The notes beneath the pieces were generated by a model. That model did no database searches. It saw only the letters and a program-made list of their open reading frames with translations, and was not told the DNA's origin. From positions 2,046,001 through 2,110,000 of the forward strand of contig NZ_CP081864.1 in assembly GCF_019797845.1 (NCBI RefSeq): a stretch of 64,000 nucleotides of DNA. Reading direction: 5' to 3'. A program made the translations under genes and the position numbers. Shown piece by piece: positions 7,592 to 17,236 of the stretch. Every line of letters starts with the position of its first letter. Within the stretch, counting starts at the first letter, position 1. This DNA is from Symbiopectobacterium purcellii (GTDB lineage: Bacteria > Pseudomonadota > Gammaproteobacteria > Enterobacterales > Enterobacteriaceae).

Positions 7592-10500
7592 ATGGCCAAA
7601 AAGGATGCGCTGTTGATCCCTTTATTGAGCAGGATACTCGATGTTCCCGAAGCAGCATTACACGACGACAGTAATCTGATGCACTATGGCATGTACTCGA
7701 TGCGCACCATGCGTGCCGCGACCTGGTTACGGCGCGAGGGGATCGCCGTCACTTTCTCAGATTTTATCGATAAACGGACCGTTAAAGAGTGGCGTGAGGT
7801 GATCTCTGCTGCAAAAGCCTATCGCACGGTGGCCGATACGGATGCCCCGCCGTGCGATACGCCAGGGTTCGAACTTGCCACTATGCAGCACGCCTTTTGG
7901 ATTGGGCGTAACGAGCGGCAACAACTTGGAGGTGTAAGCGCTCATTTTTATGCTGAATTGGACGGTAAAGCGCTCGATCCAGAACGGCTGGCGAACGCGC
8001 TGAACCGCCTGATTCAACGCCATGACATGCTACGGTTGCGTATTGATCAGGACGCGCGTTTGCACATTGCGCCAGATAGCCCTTGTCAGCTACAGATCAA
8101 TGATTTGCGCGAGCTGTCTGCGGAGCAGTGTCATGGGAGTCTGGCCGCGTTGCGTCAGCGCTATACCCATCAGCAGTTGGATATTGCCAATGGTGAAACG
8201 CTGATGTTGGCGTTATCGCTGCTGCCAACAGGAGACAGTCGGCTGCATATCGATTTGGATATGATCGCTGGCGATGCCACGAGCCTGCGTCTCTTGCTGC
8301 GTGAGTTGGCGCAAAGCTATCGCCAACCGGATTATGCGTTACCGCCGTTGCGGTCAAGCTATCGTGACTACCAACAGCGCTGGCAAGAGAAGCATGAACA
8401 CCGTCGTGAGCAGGACAGAGCATGGTGGCAAACGCAGTTATCCCGCTTGGCGACATCGCCCGCTTTGCCCCTTCAATCATCAGAAAAAACCGTACCGGTA
8501 ACCGAAAGACGCTATCTGTGGCTCAACCCTACGCAGCAGCAGCAATTGACGACGATGAGTCACCAATTCGGGCTAAGCGTCCCGGTCGTGCTGGCAACGA
8601 TTTTTGGCGAGTGTATTGGTTTATGGAGCGGCGGTGCCCCCTTTCTGTTGAATTTACCAGTGTTTTCCCGCGATGAAGAGATAGAAGACGCCGATCGGTT
8701 GGTGGGCGATTTTTCCAGCTCAGTGCTGATTAACGTTGAGCCGAGCAGTGCTGCGAGCATTATCGAGCAGGCGCGTCAACTGCAAACCCAGCTTCACCGG
8801 GCGCTGGCACATACGGCGTGGAGTGGCGTTGATGTGCTACGCGATCTGTCGCGGCAGCAACAGATCAATGCCAGTCTGGCTCCGGTGGTGTTTACCAGCG
8901 CATTGGCGCTGGGCGATCTCTTTGAACCACCAGTGCGCGCGGTGTTAGGGGAGCCCGTGTGGTCGGTTTCTCAGGGGCCGCAGGTGTTGATTGATGCACA
9001 GGCTACTGAATACCTGAACGGCATCATGCTGAATTGGGATGTGCGTGCTGACAGATTTGCACCCGGTGTGATCGATGCCATGTTCGAGGGATTTCAGCAA
9101 CAGGTGCACGCGTTACTTAACGATATTACGTGCTGGCAGCGCCCACAGCCAGTGCCACCGCCGGTAGCCCCCTGGCCGCCAGAGATTGCCGAACCGGCCA
9201 ATGCGCCGACGCTGCTGCATCGATTCTTCATGCACGCCGAGCGAGATCCCGATGCTATCGCCTTGCAGTGGGGGGAGCACGGCGTACTGCATTACGGTGA
9301 ATTGGCGCAAAATGCCTTGTGCATTGCGCGTTTTCTCCATGAGCAGGGCATCAAAACGGGTGACAGTGTTGCCATCAGTATGGGGAAGGGGCCGGAGCAG
9401 GTGATGGCAGTATTAGGCGTTCTGGCTGCGGGGGCAACCTATGTTCCTTGCGGTATTGATATTCCGCTGGCGCGCCGCGAAGCCGTGTATCGTCTGGCGA
9501 ATGTAGCACTGGTGCTTTGTGACTCCCACAGTGCTTATCAGCCTGAATGGCCGCGGGGTATCCCGGTGCTTCCGCTGGTGCAAGGGCTGCAGGCGTTGCC
9601 GCTTGCGGCATCGGCCGAGGTGGATGAACAGCGGGCGATGTATGTCATCTTTACCTCCGGCACCACCGGGCAACCGAAAGGCGTTGCGGTTTCGCACCGC
9701 GCGGTTGCCAATACGGTGGACGGTGTTGATTCGCATTTCACTGTTACACCCAGCGATTGTACGATCACGCTATCCGCGCTTGATTTCGATCTCTCTGCCT
9801 ACGATATTTTCTCCTGCCTGAGCCGCGGCGCTCGCGTGGCCGTGGTTGACGAACAGCAACGCCGGGATGCCCATGCCTGGCTGGCGCTGATACAGCGCTA
9901 TGGTGTCAGCATCATCAGTTGTGTGCCTGCGCTGTTGGATATGATCCTCACCGCAGCCGGAGACACGCCACTGTCTTCTGCCCGGCTGGTTATGCTGGGG
10001 GGCGATCGTATTCCGGTGGCATTGGCGGAGCGGTGGTGGCGGCGCACGGCAGGAGCACCTTTCGTCGGGTTGGGTGGCATGACGGAGGCTGCAATCCACT
10101 CCACGTTATTCGTGCTGCATGCCGACGATCCACGCTGGACGCTGGTGCCTTTTGGTACGCCTCTACCCAATATGTATTGCCGTATTGTGGATGCTCTGGG
10201 GCGGGATTGCCCACCTTGGGTGGTCGGAGAACTGTGGGTCAGCGGCCCGGGATTGGCGCTGGGGTATCGTAACGATGCGGAGCGCACCGCGGTGAAGTTT
10301 GTGGCATGTGCCGGGCGACGCTGGTATCGCAGTGGTGACCGCGCCCGCTATTGGCCCGATGACACCATTGAGTATCTCGGGCGTAATGACCAGCAGATCA
10401 AGATTCGCGGGCACCGCATCGAGCCGGGTGAGGTGGAAGCGGCCCTGATGCGCCATCCCGCCATTCACAGCGCCTGCGTAACGGTAGTGGCACAGGCGAC

Positions 10501-13500
10501 CCGTCAACTCTGCGCCACGCTGGTGACCGATGAAAATAATAGCGCCAGCGTCTGGCAAGGCTGGTTGCAGCCGCTGCTGCCACGCTATGCCATTCCCGAA
10601 CATTACGTAGTTATACCCGCGATGCCGGTAACGGAAAACGGCAAAACGGACAGGGCGAGCGTAGAATACCTCGCCGCATCGCAGATTAACCTGGCGCGCA
10701 CCCCGCGTAGCACGCCTGAAAACGATATCGAACGGCAGGTTGCCGCGCTGTGGGCCATGCTGTTGAACGTTGACAGCGTGAGCCGTGAGGATAATTTTTT
10801 CGTTCTGGGTGGCGACAGCCTTATTGCCACGCGCTTGATTGCGGCGCTACGCGAACGGCAGTTGAGCGCGCCGTTACATGCTTTATTCACGTCCCCCGAA
10901 CTGCGCGATTTTTGCCATTATGTTCAAGCAGAAGTCGCTGTTTCACTGCCTATGCTGGTCGCCGATGACGCCGCGCGCTATCAACCCTTTCCACTCAGTG
11001 ATATTCAGCGTGCCTTCTGGATTGGTCGTAGTGAACAGATGACGCTGGGCGGCGTCGGCTCGCATTTTTATATCGAATTTGATGGTGAAGGGCTGGATGT
11101 CGCACGCCTTGAAGTCGCCTGGCAACAGTTGATCGCGCGTCACGCCATGCTGCGTGCGGTGGTGACCGACGCCGGGGAGCAGCAGGTGCTACCCGACACG
11201 CGGCTTTATCATATTGAACGCCATACCGCCTGCGATGATGTTGAAGGGGCGTTGCAGACCTGGCGCGATACGCTGTCGCACCGGGTTTACGATGTGCGTG
11301 AGTGGCCGCTGTTTTCCCTTCATGTGGTGGATTACCAACAAGGGGGGGACGCGCGCCAGCGGCTGATGGTCAGCCTCGACAGCATGATGTTCGATGGGCG
11401 TAGCATCATGATCCTGTTCACTGAATGGGATGCTTTATACCGCAATCCGACGGTGGAATTACCCGCGTTGCGCATCCATTATCGGGATTATCAATGTGGG
11501 CTGGCGGATCATAGTGCGGCACTGATGCCGCAGGCGAAGGCCTACTGGCTGGAGCAACTGAAGACGTTGCCCGCAGCGCCCGCCTTACCGTTGGCGGTAA
11601 GACCCGAGACGGTGGTGAAACCCCGCTTCCAGCGCAGGCGCTATGTGTTACCCGCGGAGTCATGGCAGCGTTTTATGTCGCAGGCGCAGCGGCATGGTAT
11701 CACCGTCAGCGTGGCGCTGGCGGCGGCCTACGGTGAAGTGCTGGCGTTCTGGAGCAATCAGTCTGCACTGGCGCTGAACTTCACGCTGTTCGATAGGCAG
11801 CCATTGCATCCCGATATTAACCGCGTGGTGGGGGATTTCGCCTCTATCCTGCTGCTCGGTTATGAAACTGCGCAGGGTAGAGATTTTTGTCAAGCGACCA
11901 TGCAGTTGCAGCAGCAAGTGGGGGAAGGGCTAAGCCATCGGCAGTTTTCTGGGGTGCAGGTTTTGCGTGAACTGGCCCGTTATCACGACCAAAGCATGGC
12001 TACGATGCCCGTCGTGTTCACCAGCGTGCTCGGGCTGGAAAAGGATGCATCGATGGCGCTGTCGGACGCGTTTCCCCGCGTACATTATTCGCTGACGCAA
12101 ACGCCGCAGGTGTGGCTCGATGCCAAAGTCAGCGAATCGCATGGGTGTCTGCTGCTGGAGTGGGACGTGGTGGAAGCCCTGTTTCCACCCGGCGTTATCG
12201 ACAGCCTGTTTGCCGCATACTGCCATCTGGTCGAAAGTCTGGTACAGGCAGACTGGTGCCAGCCAATATCGTTGTCGCTTCCCACAGAACAGCAGCGTCT
12301 AAGGGCACAAATCAACCAAACGGCGATGGATTTCGGTGATAACACCGTGCCTTACCTGCGCGTTTTTGCTCAAGCACAACGTGCCCCGCAAGCGACGGCG
12401 CTGGTATGGGGCGATCATGGCGTAATGCATTACGGTGAGATGACGCGTCAAGCGTTGAGCGTGGCGGCATATCTGGTGCAACAGGGCATGCAGCCAGGTG
12501 ACAAGGTGGCCATCACACACCGCAAGGGAGCGGCGCAGATTGTCGGGGTGCTAGGCGTGTTGGCAGCGGGAGGCTGCTATGTTCCTTGCAGTATCGCGTT
12601 ACCGCTGGCACGCCGCGAGCAGATTTACCAGGCGGCTCGGGTACGCTGTGTTCTGACTGACGATATGAGCCTGACACATCTCGATTGGCCTGCCGCGTTT
12701 CCCGTCGTGGCGCTCAGCACCGCGCTGGCTTGTGCCCCGTTACAAGAACCTGTCATTCAGCCGGGTCATGCGCCGATCTACGTTATTTTTACCTCAGGTA
12801 GCACTGGAGCACCCAAAGGGGTGGTGGTGAGCCATCGTGCGGTTGCCAATACTATTGATGCCGTCACCCGACGCTTTGATCTCAGCGTCAGCGATCGTTC
12901 CATGACGCTTTCTGCACTGGATTTTGATCTGTCGGCTTTTGATATTTTCACCTTCCTCGGCATCGGTGCTTCGCTGGCCGTGGTCGAAGAGCCTCAGTGG
13001 CGTGATGCGGCCGCCTGGGCGGTGTTGATGACTCGCTGGCAGGTTAGCGTGATCAGCGCCGTGCCAGCGCAAGTGGAGATGTTGACCATTGCAGCCCATG
13101 ACGGTGGGTTGCCACAGTCGCTGCGGCTGGTGATGGTGGGCGGCGATCGTATCTTGTACGCCTTGCCGCATCAGCTATGGGCGCTGGCGCCTCAAGCGCG
13201 CTTTGCGGCCCTGGGCGGTATGACGGAGGCGGCAATCCACGCGACTTGCTACATCGTCACCCCCGATGACCTCTGGTGGCCAGCGGCCCCGTATGGCGAG
13301 CCGCTGGCGAACATGCGCTGTCGGGTTGTCGATGGACAGGAACGCGATTGTCCGAATGGGGTGAAAGGTGAACTGTGGATCAGTGGTGCTGGACTTGCCG
13401 ACGGTTATATGGGTGATGCGCAACGCAGCGCGGAGAAGTTTGTTGTGCGCCAGGGTACCACTTGGTACCGCACTGGTGACCGGGCCTATTACCGCGACGA

Positions 13501-16500
13501 CGGCGTTCTGATTTTCTGTGGGCGCACTGATGGGCAAGTCAAAGTGCGAGGATATCGCATCGAACTGGCGGAAATCGAAGGCGCGTTAACCCGACTGCCG
13601 GAAGTGGACGAGGCGGTTGCCGTGCTTCTGGATGCGCCTTCGCCGCAGGTAGCTGCCGCACTGGTGTGTCCTGAGACCACCGAGATGGCGGAGATCAAGT
13701 TAACGCTGCAGGCGTGGTTACCTGAGTATGAAGTGCCTGAACACCTGATACGCATCGCCCGTGTGCCCTTGACGGCCAATGGCAAGATTGACCGAGCAGC
13801 CATTCGTGACGAGATGCAGTCCTATCTGAATGGCCTGCGTGATGAACGGGGAGGGGAACGCCCCGTCGGCCGGGCAGAGCAGGTTCTGGCAACGCTGTGG
13901 GGCGCATTGCTCGATCTGGATACGGTTACGCGTGAGGCGAACTTTTTTTCACTCGGTGGCGACAGCCTGATTGCTACCCGGCTAATCAGCCGCTTGCCCC
14001 AGGAGGGGTTTCACGGCTCGCTGGCGTCACTGTTTCGCCAGCCGGTGTTGCACGCGTTTGCGGCAACGCTGCGGGATGCTACGCCTGAACAACCAATCCG
14101 CTTACACCATGACGCCGCGCAGCGTTATCACCCGTTCCCGCTGAATGACGTGCAAGAGGCCTATTGGCTGGGGCGGCGCGACGGGTTTGTATTGGGAGGT
14201 ATTGCCGCTCAGTGCTACCACGAATACGAACTGCAACACGCCGATCTGATGCGACTTGAGCACGCCTGGAACCAGTTGGTGATGCGGCATGACATGCTGC
14301 GCTGCGTTATCAGTGAGGATGGTCAACAGTCCATCATGGAAGAGGTCCCCTATTTTTACTTCCGTTACCACGACTTACGCCATTTGACCGATGCGTCAGC
14401 ACAGTTGGCATTGCTCAGAAACCGAATGGCGCATCAGATTCTGTCTGCCAGCAGCGGCAGGCTCTACGACATTACGTTGATTGACTATGGTGCTGGGAAA
14501 TCGCGCCTTGCGGTGCTGTTCGATAATTTGATTGTCGATGGTTTAAGCATGTTGACGCTGTTTAGTGAATGGTTCGAATGCTACCAAAATCCGGAGACTG
14601 AACTCCCCCCGCTGGCGATACAGTTCCGTGATTATCAGTGCTGGCGTGCGCAGCAGGGACAGGCGCAAGAGGATATCGTCTACTGGCAGCAGCGCTTTGA
14701 TGCGTTGCCGCCAGCGCCCGCATTGCCGACACGGATGGTGCCTGCTGCCATCATCACGCCGCGTTTTCGTCGACTGGAAGCGCAGCTCGAACCCGCACTG
14801 TGGCGACAGCTCAGCGATCGCGCGCGTCAGGTGCAAATTACCCCCTCAGTGCTGCTCTTGACCTGCTTTGCGGAAACATTGAGTCGGTGGAGTGGGCAAA
14901 AAGCGTTGGTGATCACCTTGACGCAGTTCGACCGCCAACCGCTTCATCCCGACATCAACCGTGTCGTGGGTGATTTTACCTCGCTGACGCTGGCAGAGTA
15001 TCACGCCGATAACGCCGAGAGCTGGCTAAGGCACGCCCAGCGGTTGCAGGAGCAAGTGTGGCGCGATCTTGGCCACGCCTCCGTGTCTGCGATTTCGGTA
15101 CAACGCGCGCTGGCACAGCGAGCAGGCAATGAGATGCAGGCCGCACCCGTGGTGTTCACCAGTATGCTGGGTGTGGCCGATACGCTGGCTAAAGCGGTGC
15201 CCTGGCCGAACTACACCTGTTCGCAAACGCCGCAGGTGTGGCTTGATCATCAGGCCATTGATTTAGCCGATGGTGTGTTGCTCAGTTGGGATTATCTGGA
15301 AGAGCTGTTTTTACCGGACATGATTGAGCAGATGTTTGCCTGGTACTGCCACACGCTGCGCGCGTTGGCAGGCAATGATTGGCTGGCGCCGCCGATGAGG
15401 GATTTGCCCGTTGCGCAGCGCCAGATACGACTCCAGGCCAACACGACCGGCGGCCCGATGCCAAACCATCGGGCGCTGCATGACGCCTTTTTCAGCCAGG
15501 CGCAGCAGTGGCCCGAGCGCCCAGCGCTGTGGGATAGCGTGAACGGCCACCTGAGCTACGGTGCGCTGCGGGAACAGGCGCTGACGGTTGCGGCCGGACT
15601 GCTACACCACGGTATTCACGCGGGAGATTGTGTCGCATTGTGCTTGCCGTCAGGTAGCGAGCGCATGGTGGCGCTGCTTGGCATCCTTGCCGCTGGTGCG
15701 GCCTATTTGCCCCTCAATCAGGCGCACCCCATCGCGCGCCACGCCCTGCTTTGCCGTAAGGGGCGCGCGAAGGCCGTTATTTGCGACAACGAACTATCGT
15801 TCGCCTTACCGACCTACTCGCTGTCCTCATTACGGGCCAACGCGCCGTTAACGGCACCGATTATTCCGCCGGACGATACGCTTGCCTACGTGCTGTTTAC
15901 CTCTGGAACCACCGGGGAGCCCAAAGGCGTGATGGTTGAACACCGTAATGTGCTCAATACGCTGGAGACGGTGTGTCAGCAACTTGATATCTCGGCGCAG
16001 GATGTCTTTCTGGCCGTTTCCGCGCTGGATTTTGACCTGTCGGTGTTTGATCTGTTCGCCGCGCTGAGCGTGGGCGGGCTGGTGGTGTTGGTGGAAGACT
16101 CGCCCCATCATGATGCAGATCGCTGGTTAACGCTGATGTCTACCCACGGTGTCAGCGTATGGAACAGTGTGCCGTCGTTGTTCGATATGCTGCATACCCT
16201 CGCGCGTGCGCGGCAGGTGACACTGCCCGATCTGCGTATTGCCTTGTTATCGGGAGATTGGGTGGAGCCTGATAGCGGAGAACGGCTACGCACGTTCGCG
16301 CCGTCAGCACAGGGGTTTGCGTTGGGCGGGGCTACCGAGGCCGCAATCTGGTCCTCGATATGGCCGCTCTCCTCACCACGACCGGAAGGATGCCACTCGG
16401 TGCCCTACGGCTTCCCTCTGAGAAATCAGCGTTTCCGCGTAGTGGACACATTGGGCAATGACACGCCTGACTGGGTGCCCGGTGAACTGTGGATTGGCGG

Positions 16501-17236
16501 GTTGGGGATAGCACGCGGTTATTGTGCGGATGCGCGCTTGACGGCGCTGCACTTCAACGGTGATTACCCGTGGCGTTGGTATCGTACCGGCGATCGCGCT
16601 CGCTACCGCCCAAACGGTGTGCTGGAGTTTTTGGGACGCATCGATAATCAAATTAAGTTACAGGGTCACAGAATTGAACTGAGTGAAATTGAATCCATCT
16701 TGCAGCGTCACCCACAGGTGCGTCAGGCGGTTGCCGTAGTGCAGGGCGATGGCGCTACGGCAGGATTGCACGCTTATGTCCAGATGGATGTTGCTGAAGA
16801 AGCGTTCAACGCGCTTCTGAGTGCACTGCACCATGAACTGCGTATCACCTTGCCGGGCTATGCGATTCCGGCGGCAATATCGCCTGTTACCACCTGGCCG
16901 CTGACGCCCAACGGAAAAATCGACAGGTGTCAGTTAGCGATACCGTCACCGCACCCAACGTCCCACCAACCCAAGAAGATCAGCGAGTTGCAGCATGTGG
17001 TTGCCGTGTTGTGGCAACAACTCGTGGAAGGGCCGCTGCCATTGGGCACTGACTCCTTCTTCCGCGTGGGCGGTAACTCGTTGCTGGGGACAAAATTAGT
17101 CGCTCAGGTGTGTGAACGATTTTCTATCAATCTGACCATAAAGGAGTTTTTCTATGATGCAACCTTATCTGGTCTGTGTGCCTGTGTTGAACGGCATTTA
17201 GCCGACCGCGCTCGAATGGAGGAGGGAACGCTATGA
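7592..17236 (+). CDS. NRPS 1: ArCP-Cy-A-PCP-Cy-A-PCP-Cy-A-PCP
   Basis: A 3214-residue synthetase started at ATG 7592 (AGGAG ten bases upstream; a GTG at 7583 overlaps that site). The domain order from motifs is: aryl carrier (1-85, modified Ser36 in YGMYSM); Cy1 (about 92-515, D223/D228/S231); A1 (535-1030); PCP1 (Ser1076); Cy2 (1130-1560, D1263/D1268/S1271); A2 (1585-2070); PCP2 (Ser2125); Cy3 (2180-2610, D2311/D2316/S2319); A3 (2627-3120); PCP3 (Ser3163). All three condensing domains carry the DxxxxDxxS cyclization motif, so each module should make an oxazoline or thiazoline ring. A3 reads as Cys (DLFNLSLIW from D2815). A1 (from D733) and A2 (from D1779) read DLYSMGLIH and DLFSMGLIH, not the Cys code. 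No terminal thioesterase; the chain passes to the next protein. Its stop overlaps the next start (ATGA). Confidence 0.95.
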   Translation: MAKKDALLIPLLSRILDVPEAALHDDSNLMHYGMYSMRTMRAATWLRREGIAVTFSDFIDKRTVKEWREVISAAKAYRTVADTDAPPCDTPGFELATMQHAFWIGRNERQQLGGVSAHFYAELDGKALDPERLANALNRLIQRHDMLRLRIDQDARLHIAPDSPCQLQINDLRELSAEQCHGSLAALRQRYTHQQLDIANGETLMLALSLLPTGDSRLHIDLDMIAGDATSLRLLLRELAQSYRQPDYALPPLRSSYRDYQQRWQEKHEHRREQDRAWWQTQLSRLATSPALPLQSSEKTVPVTERRYLWLNPTQQQQLTTMSHQFGLSVPVVLATIFGECIGLWSGGAPFLLNLPVFSRDEEIEDADRLVGDFSSSVLINVEPSSAASIIEQARQLQTQLHRALAHTAWSGVDVLRDLSRQQQINASLAPVVFTSALALGDLFEPPVRAVLGEPVWSVSQGPQVLIDAQATEYLNGIMLNWDVRADRFAPGVIDAMFEGFQQQVHALLNDITCWQRPQPVPPPVAPWPPEIAEPANAPTLLHRFFMHAERDPDAIALQWGEHGVLHYGELAQNALCIARFLHEQGIKTGDSVAISMGKGPEQVMAVLGVLAAGATYVPCGIDIPLARREAVYRLANVALVLCDSHSAYQPEWPRGIPVLPLVQGLQALPLAASAEVDEQRAMYVIFTSGTTGQPKGVAVSHRAVANTVDGVDSHFTVTPSDCTITLSALDFDLSAYDIFSCLSRGARVAVVDEQQRRDAHAWLALIQRYGVSIISCVPALLDMILTAAGDTPLSSARLVMLGGDRIPVALAERWWRRTAGAPFVGLGGMTEAAIHSTLFVLHADDPRWTLVPFGTPLPNMYCRIVDALGRDCPPWVVGELWVSGPGLALGYRNDAERTAVKFVACAGRRWYRSGDRARYWPDDTIEYLGRNDQQIKIRGHRIEPGEVEAALMRHPAIHSACVTVVAQATRQLCATLVTDENNSASVWQGWLQPLLPRYAIPEHYVVIPAMPVTENGKTDRASVEYLAASQINLARTPRSTPENDIERQVAALWAMLLNVDSVSREDNFFVLGGDSLIATRLIAALRERQLSAPLHALFTSPELRDFCHYVQAEVAVSLPMLVADDAARYQPFPLSDIQRAFWIGRSEQMTLGGVGSHFYIEFDGEGLDVARLEVAWQQLIARHAMLRAVVTDAGEQQVLPDTRLYHIERHTACDDVEGALQTWRDTLSHRVYDVREWPLFSLHVVDYQQGGDARQRLMVSLDSMMFDGRSIMILFTEWDALYRNPTVELPALRIHYRDYQCGLADHSAALMPQAKAYWLEQLKTLPAAPALPLAVRPETVVKPRFQRRRYVLPAESWQRFMSQAQRHGITVSVALAAAYGEVLAFWSNQSALALNFTLFDRQPLHPDINRVVGDFASILLLGYETAQGRDFCQATMQLQQQVGEGLSHRQFSGVQVLRELARYHDQSMATMPVVFTSVLGLEKDASMALSDAFPRVHYSLTQTPQVWLDAKVSESHGCLLLEWDVVEALFPPGVIDSLFAAYCHLVESLVQADWCQPISLSLPTEQQRLRAQINQTAMDFGDNTVPYLRVFAQAQRAPQATALVWGDHGVMHYGEMTRQALSVAAYLVQQGMQPGDKVAITHRKGAAQIVGVLGVLAAGGCYVPCSIALPLARREQIYQAARVRCVLTDDMSLTHLDWPAAFPVVALSTALACAPLQEPVIQPGHAPIYVIFTSGSTGAPKGVVVSHRAVANTIDAVTRRFDLSVSDRSMTLSALDFDLSAFDIFTFLGIGASLAVVEEPQWRDAAAWAVLMTRWQVSVISAVPAQVEMLTIAAHDGGLPQSLRLVMVGGDRILYALPHQLWALAPQARFAALGGMTEAAIHATCYIVTPDDLWWPAAPYGEPLANMRCRVVDGQERDCPNGVKGELWISGAGLADGYMGDAQRSAEKFVVRQGTTWYRTGDRAYYRDDGVLIFCGRTDGQVKVRGYRIELAEIEGALTRLPEVDEAVAVLLDAPSPQVAAALVCPETTEMAEIKLTLQAWLPEYEVPEHLIRIARVPLTANGKIDRAAIRDEMQSYLNGLRDERGGERPVGRAEQVLATLWGALLDLDTVTREANFFSLGGDSLIATRLISRLPQEGFHGSLASLFRQPVLHAFAATLRDATPEQPIRLHHDAAQRYHPFPLNDVQEAYWLGRRDGFVLGGIAAQCYHEYELQHADLMRLEHAWNQLVMRHDMLRCVISEDGQQSIMEEVPYFYFRYHDLRHLTDASAQLALLRNRMAHQILSASSGRLYDITLIDYGAGKSRLAVLFDNLIVDGLSMLTLFSEWFECYQNPETELPPLAIQFRDYQCWRAQQGQAQEDIVYWQQRFDALPPAPALPTRMVPAAIITPRFRRLEAQLEPALWRQLSDRARQVQITPSVLLLTCFAETLSRWSGQKALVITLTQFDRQPLHPDINRVVGDFTSLTLAEYHADNAESWLRHAQRLQEQVWRDLGHASVSAISVQRALAQRAGNEMQAAPVVFTSMLGVADTLAKAVPWPNYTCSQTPQVWLDHQAIDLADGVLLSWDYLEELFLPDMIEQMFAWYCHTLRALAGNDWLAPPMRDLPVAQRQIRLQANTTGGPMPNHRALHDAFFSQAQQWPERPALWDSVNGHLSYGALREQALTVAAGLLHHGIHAGDCVALCLPSGSERMVALLGILAAGAAYLPLNQAHPIARHALLCRKGRAKAVICDNELSFALPTYSLSSLRANAPLTAPIIPPDDTLAYVLFTSGTTGEPKGVMVEHRNVLNTLETVCQQLDISAQDVFLAVSALDFDLSVFDLFAALSVGGLVVLVEDSPHHDADRWLTLMSTHGVSVWNSVPSLFDMLHTLARARQVTLPDLRIALLSGDWVEPDSGERLRTFAPSAQGFALGGATEAAIWSSIWPLSSPRPEGCHSVPYGFPLRNQRFRVVDTLGNDTPDWVPGELWIGGLGIARGYCADARLTALHFNGDYPWRWYRTGDRARYRPNGVLEFLGRIDNQIKLQGHRIELSEIESILQRHPQVRQAVAVVQGDGATAGLHAYVQMDVAEEAFNALLSALHHELRITLPGYAIPAAISPVTTWPLTPNGKIDRCQLAIPSPHPTSHQPKKISELQHVVAVLWQQLVEGPLPLGTDSFFRVGGNSLLGTKLVAQVCERFSINLTIKEFFYDATLSGLCACVERHLADRARMEEGTL

